Shown: piece by piece, positions 25,099-32,463 of the stretch
How positions within the stretch are numbered: the stretch's first letter is position 1
Layout: each line of letters starts with the position of its first letter
Assembly (NCBI RefSeq): GCF_034119865.1
Contig: NZ_CP139421.1
Coordinates: 1,798,001-1,862,000, forward strand
Source: Algoriphagus sp. NG3
GTDB lineage: Bacteria > Bacteroidota > Bacteroidia > Cytophagales > Cyclobacteriaceae
DNA length: 64,000 bases
Reading direction: 5' to 3'
Made by a program: the position numbers and the translations under genes
The notes under the pieces: generated by a model
Databases searched by the model: none
What the model was told of the DNA's origin: nothing
What the model saw: the letters and a program-made list of their open reading frames with translations, nothing else

Positions 25099-26376
25099 AT
25101 GAAACTTACATCAGATCAAATACAAGATCAGAACTTATTAAAATTAAGCGAGCATGCCCGAAACTTTGAATTCCTGGCAGCAAGCCTGGACAAGAAAGGA
25201 TACAATGTAGAAGAGCTGATATCCAAACTTCAGGAATTACAAATAGCTATCCCAAGTTGGGCGCTGGGAACCGGCGGAACCCGTTTTGGAAGATTTTCCG
25301 GTGGTGGGGAACCCGCAACATTAATCCAGAAAATCCAGGATGTTGGAATCCTCCATGCCCTAAACCAATCCAGTAATGCTGTTTCACTTCATATACCATG
25401 GGATATACCCAATGATTACCAATCCATTAAAGAAAGTGCATCGGAAGTAGGAATCGGTTTCGATGCCGTCAATTCAAATACTTTTCAAGATCAGGCCAAT
25501 CAGGAAAACAGTTACAAATTCGGCTCCTTGGCAAATTCCGAAGCCGTCGTTCGTGAATTGGCAGTAGAGCACAATAAGCAGGTAATCGAGATTGGAGAGA
25601 AATTGGGTTCAAAAGCATTAACAGTCTGGTTGGCGGATGGAAGCAGTTTCCCGGGTCAGCATAGCATGAGAAAATCTCTGGAAAACACACATTTGTCCCT
25701 GCAGGAAATCTATAAAGCCGTGCCTGATGACTGGAAGCTGCTGATTGAATACAAGCCTTATGAACCCTATTTCTACAGCACAGTAATTCAGGATTGGGGA
25801 ACTTCCTTCCTGCTGGCAAATAAACTGGGCAAAAAGGCCTATACGCTTGTGGATCTTGGTCACCACCTGCCCAATACAAATATTGAACAGATCGTGGCCA
25901 CACTCATGACAGAAGGAAAATTGGGCGGATTCCACTTCAATGATTCCAAATATGGGGATGATGATCTGACTGTGGGCAGCATCAAACCATACCAGTTATT
26001 CTTGATTTTTCAGGAACTGGTGAAGGGTTTTGAAGAAACCAATAATCCCCCACTTTCCTGGATGATCGATGCCAGTCATAATCTGAAGGACCCTATGGAA
26101 GACCTGATTCAATCCGTTCAGGCAATTAAGCTTGCTTATGCACAAGCACTTTTAGTGGATAGCAAATCTTTGGAAGCTGCACAGGAAACCCATGATGTGA
26201 CTGGAGCGCAAGAAATATTGCAGGATGCCTATAGAACCGATCTTCGCCCCTTGCTTGCTGAAGCCATACGAAGATCAGGTGGAGCAATTGATCCAATTCA
26301 GGCGTTCAGAAAGCTTAAAGTAAGAGAATCACTGATCAATGAAAGAGGCTTAAAATCAGTGGCTTCAGGCTTGTGA
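25099..26376 (+). CDS. rhaI: L-rhamnose isomerase, RhaI-type TIM-barrel sugar isomerase
   Basis: 425 residues, cytoplasmic. It converts L-rhamnose to L-rhamnulose, the first intracellular step of rhamnose breakdown. The xylose-isomerase-like barrel carries the usual two-metal ligands on successive strands: Glu in LLIEYKPYEP, Asp in YTLVDLGHHLP, His in GGFHFNDSKYGDDDL and Asp in WMIDASHN. The phrases PSWALGTGGTRFGRF and VSLHIPWD are typical of the Pseudomonas/Rhizobium-type RhaI rather than of E. coli RhaA. The kinase and aldolase for the next steps are not in the window. It is separated from the permease unit by repeats, so it may have its own promoter. Confidence 0.88.
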   Translation: MKLTSDQIQDQNLLKLSEHARNFEFLAASLDKKGYNVEELISKLQELQIAIPSWALGTGGTRFGRFSGGGEPATLIQKIQDVGILHALNQSSNAVSLHIPWDIPNDYQSIKESASEVGIGFDAVNSNTFQDQANQENSYKFGSLANSEAVVRELAVEHNKQVIEIGEKLGSKALTVWLADGSSFPGQHSMRKSLENTHLSLQEIYKAVPDDWKLLIEYKPYEPYFYSTVIQDWGTSFLLANKLGKKAYTLVDLGHHLPNTNIEQIVATLMTEGKLGGFHFNDSKYGDDDLTVGSIKPYQLFLIFQELVKGFEETNNPPLSWMIDASHNLKDPMEDLIQSVQAIKLAYAQALLVDSKSLEAAQETHDVTGAQEILQDAYRTDLRPLLAEAIRRSGGAIDPIQAFRKLKVRESLINERGLKSVASGL

Positions 26377-26396
26377 TTTAATCAAATTCAAAAATT

Positions 26397-26429
26397 AACT
26401 TTTCCAAAGTTTCGAACTTTGGAAAAGTT
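26397..26429. repeat. Perfect 33-base palindrome after the rhamnose isomerase gene
   Basis: AACTTTTCCAAAGTT, a TCG centre and AACTTTGGAAAAGTT form a perfect 15-base stem, 20 bases after the stop codon. It may serve as a transcription terminator, though no T-run follows it on the plus strand. Confidence 0.6.
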
Positions 26430-26521
26430 AAAAAACTCAACTAAACTTATATTTTAATATATTAGGTATCTTTTATTAATGAAAGAACCTATATCGATCA
26501 TATTCCATTAAGGGAAATTTA

Positions 26522-26651
26522 CTAGTGTTATGTTAAGTGTAAAAAGTACAGGATAAATCTGTCAGGGTTTTGCTATTAGAACCGGAATAACCTACTTATT
26601 TATCAAAATCGATGGTGTAAACCTGACAGGTTTTGGTTAACACTACACTAG
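26522..26651. mobile_element. MITE-like element with 15-base imperfect terminal inverted repeats
   Basis: CTAGTGTTATGTTAA (26522-26536) and TTAACACTACACTAG (26637-26651) pair with two mismatches. Just inside lie inverted copies of CTGTCAGG/CCTGACAG. The 130-base body has no coding capacity. I see no target-site duplication with confidence, so mobility is inferred only from shape. Confidence 0.4.
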
Positions 26652-26680
26652 ATTCAAAAGCCTCCGACTATTTTTTCACC

Positions 26681-26728
26681 TGTTCTTTGCGGCTCTCCGC
26701 GAAAACCTCTGTGCGCTTTGCGGTTTAA
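26681..26728 (+). repeat. 'ctttgcgg...gcggttta' dispersed intergenic repeat
   Basis: One of five related units in the window (24940, 25049, 26681, 27325, 44061), built of near-repeated TTTGCGG/CTCCGCG/TGTGCGC words ending GCGGTTTAAT. Confidence 0.55.
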
Positions 26729-26806
26729 TTTTACTTTTTTTCATCCTCAAATAAGGGTAATCCCAGCCAGCGCTGTCATAGCTACAACACCACAAAAAAC
26801 GACAGT

Positions 26807-27037
26807 ATGGGAAAATATAGCCAACTCCGAAAAATCACCCAAGTTTTTGGCGAATACGGAATAGTATTGACAGGAGCACGAAAACACGATCACTTTATCT
26901 TCGACCTTAGAATGGACAAAATCTTCCTGAATGGATTGATTTTCGAACTGGAATACGCCCTTAATAAGGAGCTGGAAGATCATAAAGTTTTCCAAGTCAA
27001 CGCTCCTTCCCAATTGATCGCTTTTCTGCTCGATTGA
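26807..27037 (+). CDS. Degenerate acyl-carrier-protein-like small protein
   Basis: 76 residues. The second half, FDLRMDKIFLNGLIFELEYAL, then NKELEDHKV and PSQLIAFLLD, follows the helix II-helix III-helix IV pattern of acyl carrier proteins. However, the phosphopantetheine serine of the DSL motif is missing: the expected D-S-L reads D-K-I. If real, it cannot be loaded in the normal way and could be a non-carrier ACP homologue. No fatty-acid or polyketide gene is near; it is isolated in a repeat-rich gap. The frame is supported by a clean ATG, plausible codon usage and a hairpin 24 bases after its stop. A decaying gene is the other reading. Confidence 0.5.
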   Translation: MGKYSQLRKITQVFGEYGIVLTGARKHDHFIFDLRMDKIFLNGLIFELEYALNKELEDHKVFQVNAPSQLIAFLLD

Positions 27038-27061
27038 TCCTTCACTAAAAATATTCATGCC

Positions 27062-27079
27062 ATTGGTCTTCTGACCAAT
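27062..27079 (+). terminator. Possible hairpin terminator after the ACP-like gene
   Basis: ATTGGTC-ttct-GACCAAT, a perfect 7-base stem with a 4-base loop, lies 24 bases after the stop codon. No T-run follows, so it is a weak call. Confidence 0.25.
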
Positions 27080-27118
27080 CGACGAGGCTGGCAAATTAGT
27101 AAAAAAGTGGGGATCAAA

Positions 27119-27140
27119 TCCTGCTTCTGGAGAAGCAGGA
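27119..27140. repeat. TCCTGCTTCT/AGAAGCAGGA hairpin repeat
   Basis: Perfect 10-base arms around GG. Diverged copies are found at 24793-24816 and 24998-25021, all in gaps of the same neighbourhood. Confidence 0.6.
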
Positions 27141-27153
27141 TAACGCTAACGCA

Positions 27154-27218
27154 AAAATCTGCGTGAATCAGCGACCTTTTCAGCGAGAACCTGCCTGACG
27201 GCAGTCAGGTCCGCGGGA
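27154..27218 (+). repeat. Dispersed intergenic repeat, copy 2 (AATCTGCGT...CGGCAGTCAGG)
   Basis: A 65-base relative of 15458-15520 sharing AAAATCTGCGT, ATCAGCG, TTTTCAGCG, AACCTGCC and GACGGCAGTCAGGT. It lies 11.7 kb away and is also intergenic. Confidence 0.65.
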
Positions 27219-27250
27219 GGTAAGTGGTCGGGGACTATTAGAAGAGATTG

Positions 27251-27270
27251 CCTGCCCTCCGGGAGGCGGG
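27251..27270. repeat. CCTGCC...GGCGGG hairpin repeat
   Basis: CCTGCCCTCC and GGGAGGCGGG form a short GC-rich hairpin, a REP-like unit in the repeat cluster. Confidence 0.4.
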
Positions 27271-27324
27271 CTTCGTTCCTACCGATGACGTTATACGAGA
27301 TTTCCTAGCAATAAGCAATGATCT

Positions 27325-27386
27325 GTGCCCTCTGCGAAAACCTTGGTTGGTGAGCATGTCGAACTACCGCATTCTCCGCGGTTAAA
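27325..27386 (+). repeat. 'ctctgcg...gcggtta' unit interrupted by a GTGAGCATGTCGAAC element
   Basis: The two ends (GCCCTCTGCGAAAACC and CATTCTCCGCGGTTAAA) match the uninterrupted unit of this family. About 25 bases containing GGTGAGCATGTCGAACTACC are placed in the middle. Confidence 0.45.
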
Positions 27387-27475
27387 ATACACTTTCAAAA
27401 AAATACCATTTCAAATGAAATCGAGCATGACGAAAATCGTCAGACACTATGATGATTATAATACATGCGAGATTC

Positions 27476-27494
27476 TCCCGAATCGAGTTCGGGA
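27476..27494. repeat. TCCCGAA-tcgag-TTCGGGA palindrome
   Basis: Perfect 7-base arms with a 5-base centre, 37 bases before the surface-repeat gene. It may be a REP unit or a regulatory hairpin. Confidence 0.45.
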
Positions 27495-27530
27495 CAAGCT
27501 ATATGAGCACTGAAAAACAATTATTATCAT

Positions 27531-28745
27531 ATGAAAACTTTAGAATTAAAAATCACCCTCCTTTCATTCCTTTTCTTGGGAATCATCTCAGTTTCTTATG
27601 CCCAGGAGAAAAGTCCTGCCCACTTGGGTCTATTTTACCCTGTTTCCACCCATGGGACCACTGCTGCTGAATATACAAACAGCTTCAGTCTTCACTTACT
27701 TACCGGGCTGTCCGGTGGGGAAACCGGTGCCGCCATCTATGGTTTGGCAGGTATAGTCAAAGGTGATCTTCATGGTGCCCAGATCTCCGGTCTATGGAAC
27801 AACGTGTCAGGAAAAGTATCCGGAGTCCAAGTAGCAGGCATTCTTAACCAAAGCGCTGATGCGACTGAATCAGCCCAAATAGCCGGAGTAGGCAATATAA
27901 ATTTGGGAAACTCGGCTTTTCAGACTTCGGGCATATTCAATACAGCAAAAAACGTAAACGGAGGTCAAATCGCCGGAATCTCAAATCTGGCCGACAGTGT
28001 AGATGGTTTTCAGGTTGCCGGAATTGCCAACATCTCTAAGTCTGTCAATGGACTACAAGTAGCAGGTGTCGCAAACATTTCACCCGTAATAGACGGAGTA
28101 CAAGTAGCTGGAATTTCCTCCGTGGCTAAAAAAGTGGACGGATTGCAAATTTCGGGGATCTCAAACGTAGCTGATCAGGTGGAAGGAATTCAGATCTCAG
28201 GCCTTGTAAATCGCGCCAAAACTGTCAAAGGCATGCAAATCGGTCTGATCAATATCGCTGATAGTAGCGATCTCACCATCGGTTTGATCAATATTGTGAA
28301 AGACGGCGGTGATAGAAGATTGGGGCTTTCCATAGACGAGAACCTCAATTCCTTCCTTACATTTCGCTCTGGCGGAAAACGGCTGTACGGAGTTTTTGGA
28401 GTGGGAACCAATTTCGATGTGAAAGATCTGCCTTTTGGTTTTGAAGCTGGTTTAGGAATGAATCTGACAGAAAGCAGCCGCTTCCGTCTGGATGTGGAAG
28501 GAGTCAGTAAGTACCTGACGGATTTTGAAGGCAGTGATTTCTCCAAGTTTAGTTTCCAGTTGCTCCCTGCGCTGAAGATTTCTGAGCGCATGCATGTCTT
28601 CGCAGGGCCTAGCCTTTCCTATATCCACTCAGAAGATCTGGGTAAAGTCGAGCACTCCGGACTGGTGATTTGGGATGAGGTAGGACGAAATAAATATCAA
28701 TCTGTTCTTCTGGGGTTCACTGCCGGGGTAAATGTGAGGTTTTGA
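27531..28745 (+). CDS. Surface repeat protein (LA_2272-like) with ten to eleven 15-residue repeats
   Basis: 404 residues. A signal peptide (about 1-24) leads to an exported protein. From about residue 80 to 265 it is made of 15-residue repeats with the pattern G-hydrophobic-Q-hydrophobic-A/S-G-I-x-N, for example GFQVAGIANISKSVN and GLQVAGVANISPVID, most likely a beta-solenoid or a run of barrel strands. The C-terminal 135 residues are beta-rich and end in VNVRF, like outer-membrane proteins. The C-terminal part is homologous to that of the STN-repeat protein encoded at 30615 (LTFRSGGKRLYG against LTLRSGGRKMYG; FAGPSLSY against FAGPSLNF). The repeat type resembles the LA_2272 surface repeat family. 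Function unknown. It lies upstream of the ECF sigma/FecR pair and may be its target. Confidence 0.75.
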   Translation: MKTLELKITLLSFLFLGIISVSYAQEKSPAHLGLFYPVSTHGTTAAEYTNSFSLHLLTGLSGGETGAAIYGLAGIVKGDLHGAQISGLWNNVSGKVSGVQVAGILNQSADATESAQIAGVGNINLGNSAFQTSGIFNTAKNVNGGQIAGISNLADSVDGFQVAGIANISKSVNGLQVAGVANISPVIDGVQVAGISSVAKKVDGLQISGISNVADQVEGIQISGLVNRAKTVKGMQIGLINIADSSDLTIGLINIVKDGGDRRLGLSIDENLNSFLTFRSGGKRLYGVFGVGTNFDVKDLPFGFEAGLGMNLTESSRFRLDVEGVSKYLTDFEGSDFSKFSFQLLPALKISERMHVFAGPSLSYIHSEDLGKVEHSGLVIWDEVGRNKYQSVLLGFTAGVNVRF

Positions 28746-28749
28746 GAAG

Positions 28750-28880
28750 CTTGAAGACGGGAGACCGAAGACCGAAGTATCAAAAAGCGGGAATTGCTAA
28801 TCAAAAGAACATGTGATACGATTTCATTGAGATGCTGCAATCCTCCCGTCTTCCGTCTTCGGCCTTCCCGCTTTTTTCCC
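28750..28880. repeat. Inverted, low-complexity element between the repeat-protein gene and the ECF sigma gene
   Basis: The left arm has 7-base-period words (GAAGACG GGAGACC GAAGACC) and AAAAAGCGGGA. The right arm has CCCGTCTTCCGTCTTCGG and TCCCGCTTTTT, which pairs with the latter. It could fold into a large imperfect hairpin and may terminate transcription from the upstream gene (T-run at 28871-28877). Confidence 0.5.
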
Positions 28881-28961
28881 AATATTCCATATTTTTACCA
28901 AAGCACTAAGGGTAAAGATCGATAAGCTTGTCATATCATTGAAGCATACAGTAAATCGCAG

Positions 28962-29543
28962 GTGACCGAAAAACTACTACAGCCGTCAAATACGTTAGCA
29001 TTAGTCGATGAAGAGGCATTTGAAGCCGTTTTCAAAACTTACTTCAAGCCCTTGCACGCCTATGCCTTGGCAATACTGAAAGAATCAGAAAATGCCGAGG
29101 AAATAGTCCAAAGCGTATTTCTAAAGCTTTGGGAAAAACGACAAACCTTGGAAATCAACACTTCCCTCAAAGCCTACCTCTACCGGGCGGTATACCACGA
29201 CAGTCTGAACCACATCAATCATCAGAAAGTGAAACGAAAGCACTGGGAACATGCGCATTACGAAATGACACAAGGTAAACCTGATCAAATCGGCGATCAG
29301 ATCAGAGGTCAGGAAAATGAACTGTATGATCGTTTTCAACTGGCTCTGGACAAACTGCCGGAGAAATGCCGGATGGTCTTCAATTTAAGCAGGTTTGAGG
29401 AATTGAAATATCAGGAAATAGCCCAAAGACTGGATATCTCTATCAAAACTGTGGAAGCACATATGGGAAAAGCCCTGAAAACATTACGGGTAGAACTGGC
29501 GGAATTTCTTCCCTTGCTGTTGTTATTTCTGATGAATCTCTAA
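28962..29543 (+). CDS. ECF RNA polymerase sigma factor
   Basis: 193 residues with sigma-2 (about 20-90, FKTYFKPLHAYALAILKESENAEEIVQSVFLKLWEKR) and sigma-4 regions (about 125-180, LPEKCRMVFNLSRFEELKYQEIAQRLDISIKTVEAHMGKAL). It is of the Bacteroidota type that pairs with FecR anti-sigma factors. The start is GTG at 28962: the frame has a stop at 28923-28925 and no ATG before conserved region 2. The FecR gene begins 3 bases after its stop. It is expected to direct RNA polymerase to the surface-protein genes next door once released by FecR. A hydrophobic C-terminal tail (LLLLFLMNL) is common in this subgroup. Confidence 0.92.
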   Translation: MTEKLLQPSNTLALVDEEAFEAVFKTYFKPLHAYALAILKESENAEEIVQSVFLKLWEKRQTLEINTSLKAYLYRAVYHDSLNHINHQKVKRKHWEHAHYEMTQGKPDQIGDQIRGQENELYDRFQLALDKLPEKCRMVFNLSRFEELKYQEIAQRLDISIKTVEAHMGKALKTLRVELAEFLPLLLLFLMNL

Positions 29544-29546
29544 GCT

Positions 29547-30530
29547 ATGGAAACCATGAATGAAGAAAAACTGATAAAATACTTGCTTCAGGAAAGCGAT
29601 ATAGAGGAGTCCAAAGCTATACAGGAATGGATTGAAAGTGACGCCGAAAATAAAAAGCAATTCGAGCAGATTAAGTGGATCTGGGATTCCGGGAAAAAAC
29701 ATCTTGAAAAAAGCGAAGTCGATGAAAACCTGGCATGGACAAAGTTCACAAAGCTCAGAGACGAAAATGCAGCAACTAAGCCTAAGCAGAACCAGCGTTT
29801 CCTGAATAGTAACTGGCTAAAAACTGCTGCTGCCGTTACCTTGCTTATTATATCTACTTGGGTCTATACGCTCTTTCTACCCCAGTCAGGAAAAGCATAT
29901 TATGGTTCGGTGGACTTTCAATCAGAAAATGTTCCTCTGGAAATCCCTTTGCTGGATGGTACAGCAATTATTTTAAACAAAAACTCTCAGTTGAGCTATT
30001 CACAGAAACTTTTTTCAGGAAAAAGAAATGTAAATCTGAAAAGCGGAGAAGCCTATTTTGACGTCAAGAGAATTGAAAGCAAGCCGTTTGTAATTGAAAA
30101 TGATGGAGTGGAAATCACAGTATTGGGCACCAGCTTTCATGTGAAATCTCTAGAAAAGAGCACAGAAGTGATCGTCACATCGGGCTCGGTACAGGTGAAA
30201 ACAGCAGGAAACATGGAAGTTCTTTACCCTAATGACAAACTTCGAATAAACAGGGAAACCGGGCAAATGATAAAGAGCCAGCCGGAAAATTCATTGTACA
30301 ATTACTATGTGAGTAACAAGTTCCAAGCTGACCGCACCCCTTTGCAAGAATTGGTAAACGTCCTAAATGAAGCGTATGATACCAAAATCGTGATCGAGAG
30401 AGAAGAGCTTAAAAATTTGCCTATCACCACTACGTTGGAATATAAGTCTTTAGATCCAAACCTGCAGGTGCTTCAAGAAACATTGAAGCTTAAAATTTCA
30501 AAATCCAATAATAAAATCAGCATAGAGTAA
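29547..30530 (+). CDS. FecR-type anti-sigma factor
   Basis: 327 residues. The N-terminal cytoplasmic part (about 1-88) binds the sigma factor. One membrane helix lies at about 92-110 (WLKTAAAVTLLIISTWVYTLF). The periplasmic FecR domain (about 120-225, with LNKNSQLSYSQ, GEAYFDVKR and VLGTSFHVKS) follows. The C-terminal domain (about 250-327) is the DUF4974 type, related to STN domains. It holds the upstream sigma factor inactive until an outer-membrane partner signals. The partner is usually a TonB-dependent receptor with an STN domain; here the next gene encodes an STN protein without a TonB barrel. The start could also be the ATG three codons later. Confidence 0.92.
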   Translation: METMNEEKLIKYLLQESDIEESKAIQEWIESDAENKKQFEQIKWIWDSGKKHLEKSEVDENLAWTKFTKLRDENAATKPKQNQRFLNSNWLKTAAAVTLLIISTWVYTLFLPQSGKAYYGSVDFQSENVPLEIPLLDGTAIILNKNSQLSYSQKLFSGKRNVNLKSGEAYFDVKRIESKPFVIENDGVEITVLGTSFHVKSLEKSTEVIVTSGSVQVKTAGNMEVLYPNDKLRINRETGQMIKSQPENSLYNYYVSNKFQADRTPLQELVNVLNEAYDTKIVIEREELKNLPITTTLEYKSLDPNLQVLQETLKLKISKSNNKISIE

Positions 30531-30546
30531 GTAACTTTATCCCAGA

Positions 30547-30571
30547 GGGCCATGGAGGAAATTCATGGTCC
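30547..30571 (+). terminator. Hairpin between FecR and the STN-repeat gene (attenuator-like)
   Basis: GGGCCATG (30547-30554) and CATGGTCC (30564-30571) form an 8-base stem with one G-U pair and a 9-base loop, followed by a T-rich stretch. It may reduce read-through from the regulator genes. Confidence 0.35.
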
Positions 30572-30614
30572 TTACTTTGTTTATTTAAATTCAACTTCTT
30601 GTTTTAATCTATAA

Positions 30615-32384
30615 ATGCTTCAGACTAAAGCTATTTTTAAGGGGTCTCTCCTACTCTTGTTGTTTTTGAGCCAATCGTATGTCGGTTTATGCCAGATGAT
30701 GCTGGAGAAGAAAATTCAGATTGAAAATGCGGATGAGCTTACACTACGTCAGATGCTGGAATCACTTTCTAAAACCAATAATTTTTACTTTTCATATGAA
30801 AGTAGTCTGTTACAACTTGACAGGCCTTTGACAAATAATCGCTATTCAGGCAGTATTGGAAATTTGCTTGTCAAAGAGCTAGGCAATAAATATGAATTTA
30901 GGGAACTGCCTGGCTATATCATTATTAGGTACGCACCTGAGAAACTGGATCTGGATGCGGAGATGGAAACGCAATTCAACCGGGTTACGGTAAAAGGGTA
31001 CATCAAAAACATAAGAACAAATGAAGGGGTGAGTCAGGCAAGTATTTATGATAAAAACAGCCTGGCATCCACATTGACGGATGAGAATGGATTCTTCAAG
31101 CTTAAGTACAAGAAAAACAATGCATCTGTCTGGTTGACATTAAGTAAAGAAAACTATCGGGATACCACCTTTTTACTTTTGCCAACAGTAAGTATAAAAG
31201 CGAAGAAAGACAACAGATCCTTCAGATACATACCCGGAGATAGTGTTACGCAGGAGATGGAAGAAAGCTTTCTGGGAAATCTTTTCATAGGTTTCAGACA
31301 GCGTCTTCAGGGAATCAATGTGGGAAGTTATTTTGCCGAAAGTCCTTTTCAGATGTCCCTTACTCCAGGATTAAGCTCCAAGGGCATGTTTAACAGTCAA
31401 ACCATCAGCAACTTCTCTCTAAATCTTATAGGTGGATATACAGCGGGGATAGAAGGACTAGAGGTTGCCGGCATATTCAACATCAATAAAAGAGATGTAA
31501 AATCAGTGCAGGTAGCAGGAGTCTTTAATCTAGTGGGTGGAAGTTCACAAGGCATCCAGGTTGGTGGGATCTACAATTCTGTGTACAAGAACGTACAGGG
31601 ACTTCAAATCGGTGGGATATATAATCATGTAAAAGGTGATGTAAACGGCTTGCAAATAGGCGGGATAGTAAACCGGGTGAATAATGCTGCCGATCTACAG
31701 ATAGCGGGAGTGGTCAACCATGCTAAGCTATCTAACCACTTTCAGCTTGCGGGAATTGCCAATAATACTTTGGAATCAGCTGGTTTTCAGTTGGCAGGAA
31801 TTTCCAATATAGTGGGCGATACAGTTAAGCATCAACTTTCCGGAATCATCAACCGGGCAAAAAAAGTCAATGGTTTTCAAATTTCTTTGATCAATATTGC
31901 CCAAGAAAATGACTATGCTATTGGCTTGCTGAACTTTATTCGAAATGGAGAGATGAATCTTTCACTAGCAATAGATGAATCAAGTTTTACGCATCTGACT
32001 TTGCGCTCGGGAGGAAGAAAAATGTACGGTATTCTGGGAGTTGCCTACAATCTCCGGGCTATTGATACACCGATTGGGCTGGAGGCAGGATTGGGAATCC
32101 ACTTGCTTACTAACCACAAGTTTTCTTTGGACACTGAATTTGTAAGTCTTACCGGTACCGATTTCCAAGAGGCTTCAAATCAACTTCAATCCTTCCGTCT
32201 TCTCTCAGGTTATCGTTTTGGCAATCATCTTCGAATTTTCGCAGGACCAAGTCTGAATTTCGCTGTATTGGATATGGGGCAGGAAAATGTTACTAACGGC
32301 TGGAATATTTATGAAAGAACTACTTCCACGGGAATTTATCGTAGTTTCGGTGGAGTGACCGGCGGATTACAGGTGATTTTTTGA
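30615..32384 (+). CDS. STN-domain surface repeat protein in ECF/FecR locus
   Basis: 589 residues. A signal peptide (about 1-27) leads to an STN (secretin/TonB N-terminal) domain (about 35-110, KIQIENADELTLRQMLESLSKTNNFYFSYE). A CarboxypepD_reg-like beta-sandwich (about 125-195, VTVKGYIKNIRTNEGVSQASI) and a linker follow. Next come about ten 15-16-residue repeats (about 285-450; GLQIGGIYNHVKGDV, GFQLAGISNIVGDT), then a C-terminal beta-rich region homologous to that of the protein at 27531. No plug or TonB barrel is present. In FecA-type signalling the STN domain contacts FecR, so this protein is placed to be the surface sensor of the system. That role is inference; the domain order is seen directly. 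Confidence 0.8.
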   Translation: MLQTKAIFKGSLLLLLFLSQSYVGLCQMMLEKKIQIENADELTLRQMLESLSKTNNFYFSYESSLLQLDRPLTNNRYSGSIGNLLVKELGNKYEFRELPGYIIIRYAPEKLDLDAEMETQFNRVTVKGYIKNIRTNEGVSQASIYDKNSLASTLTDENGFFKLKYKKNNASVWLTLSKENYRDTTFLLLPTVSIKAKKDNRSFRYIPGDSVTQEMEESFLGNLFIGFRQRLQGINVGSYFAESPFQMSLTPGLSSKGMFNSQTISNFSLNLIGGYTAGIEGLEVAGIFNINKRDVKSVQVAGVFNLVGGSSQGIQVGGIYNSVYKNVQGLQIGGIYNHVKGDVNGLQIGGIVNRVNNAADLQIAGVVNHAKLSNHFQLAGIANNTLESAGFQLAGISNIVGDTVKHQLSGIINRAKKVNGFQISLINIAQENDYAIGLLNFIRNGEMNLSLAIDESSFTHLTLRSGGRKMYGILGVAYNLRAIDTPIGLEAGLGIHLLTNHKFSLDTEFVSLTGTDFQEASNQLQSFRLLSGYRFGNHLRIFAGPSLNFAVLDMGQENVTNGWNIYERTTSTGIYRSFGGVTGGLQVIF

Positions 32385-32463
32385 GTATTCGATGAAAGTG
32401 AATAGTTTCTGATTATAGACTTCAGACTTGGAACCGGGTCTGGGTGATGTAAACAACTTTTCA

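Noticed and set aside
26747..27094. 115-codon minus-strand frame over the ACP-like gene
   Set aside because: Its sequence has an odd Cys/Phe/Val-rich composition and no family pattern, while the plus-strand frame resembles ACP.
27760..28260. Regular 45-base periodicity considered as a CRISPR or DNA repeat array
   Set aside because: The period is exactly 15 codons in an open frame and the conserved positions are amino acids. It is a protein repeat, not CRISPR.
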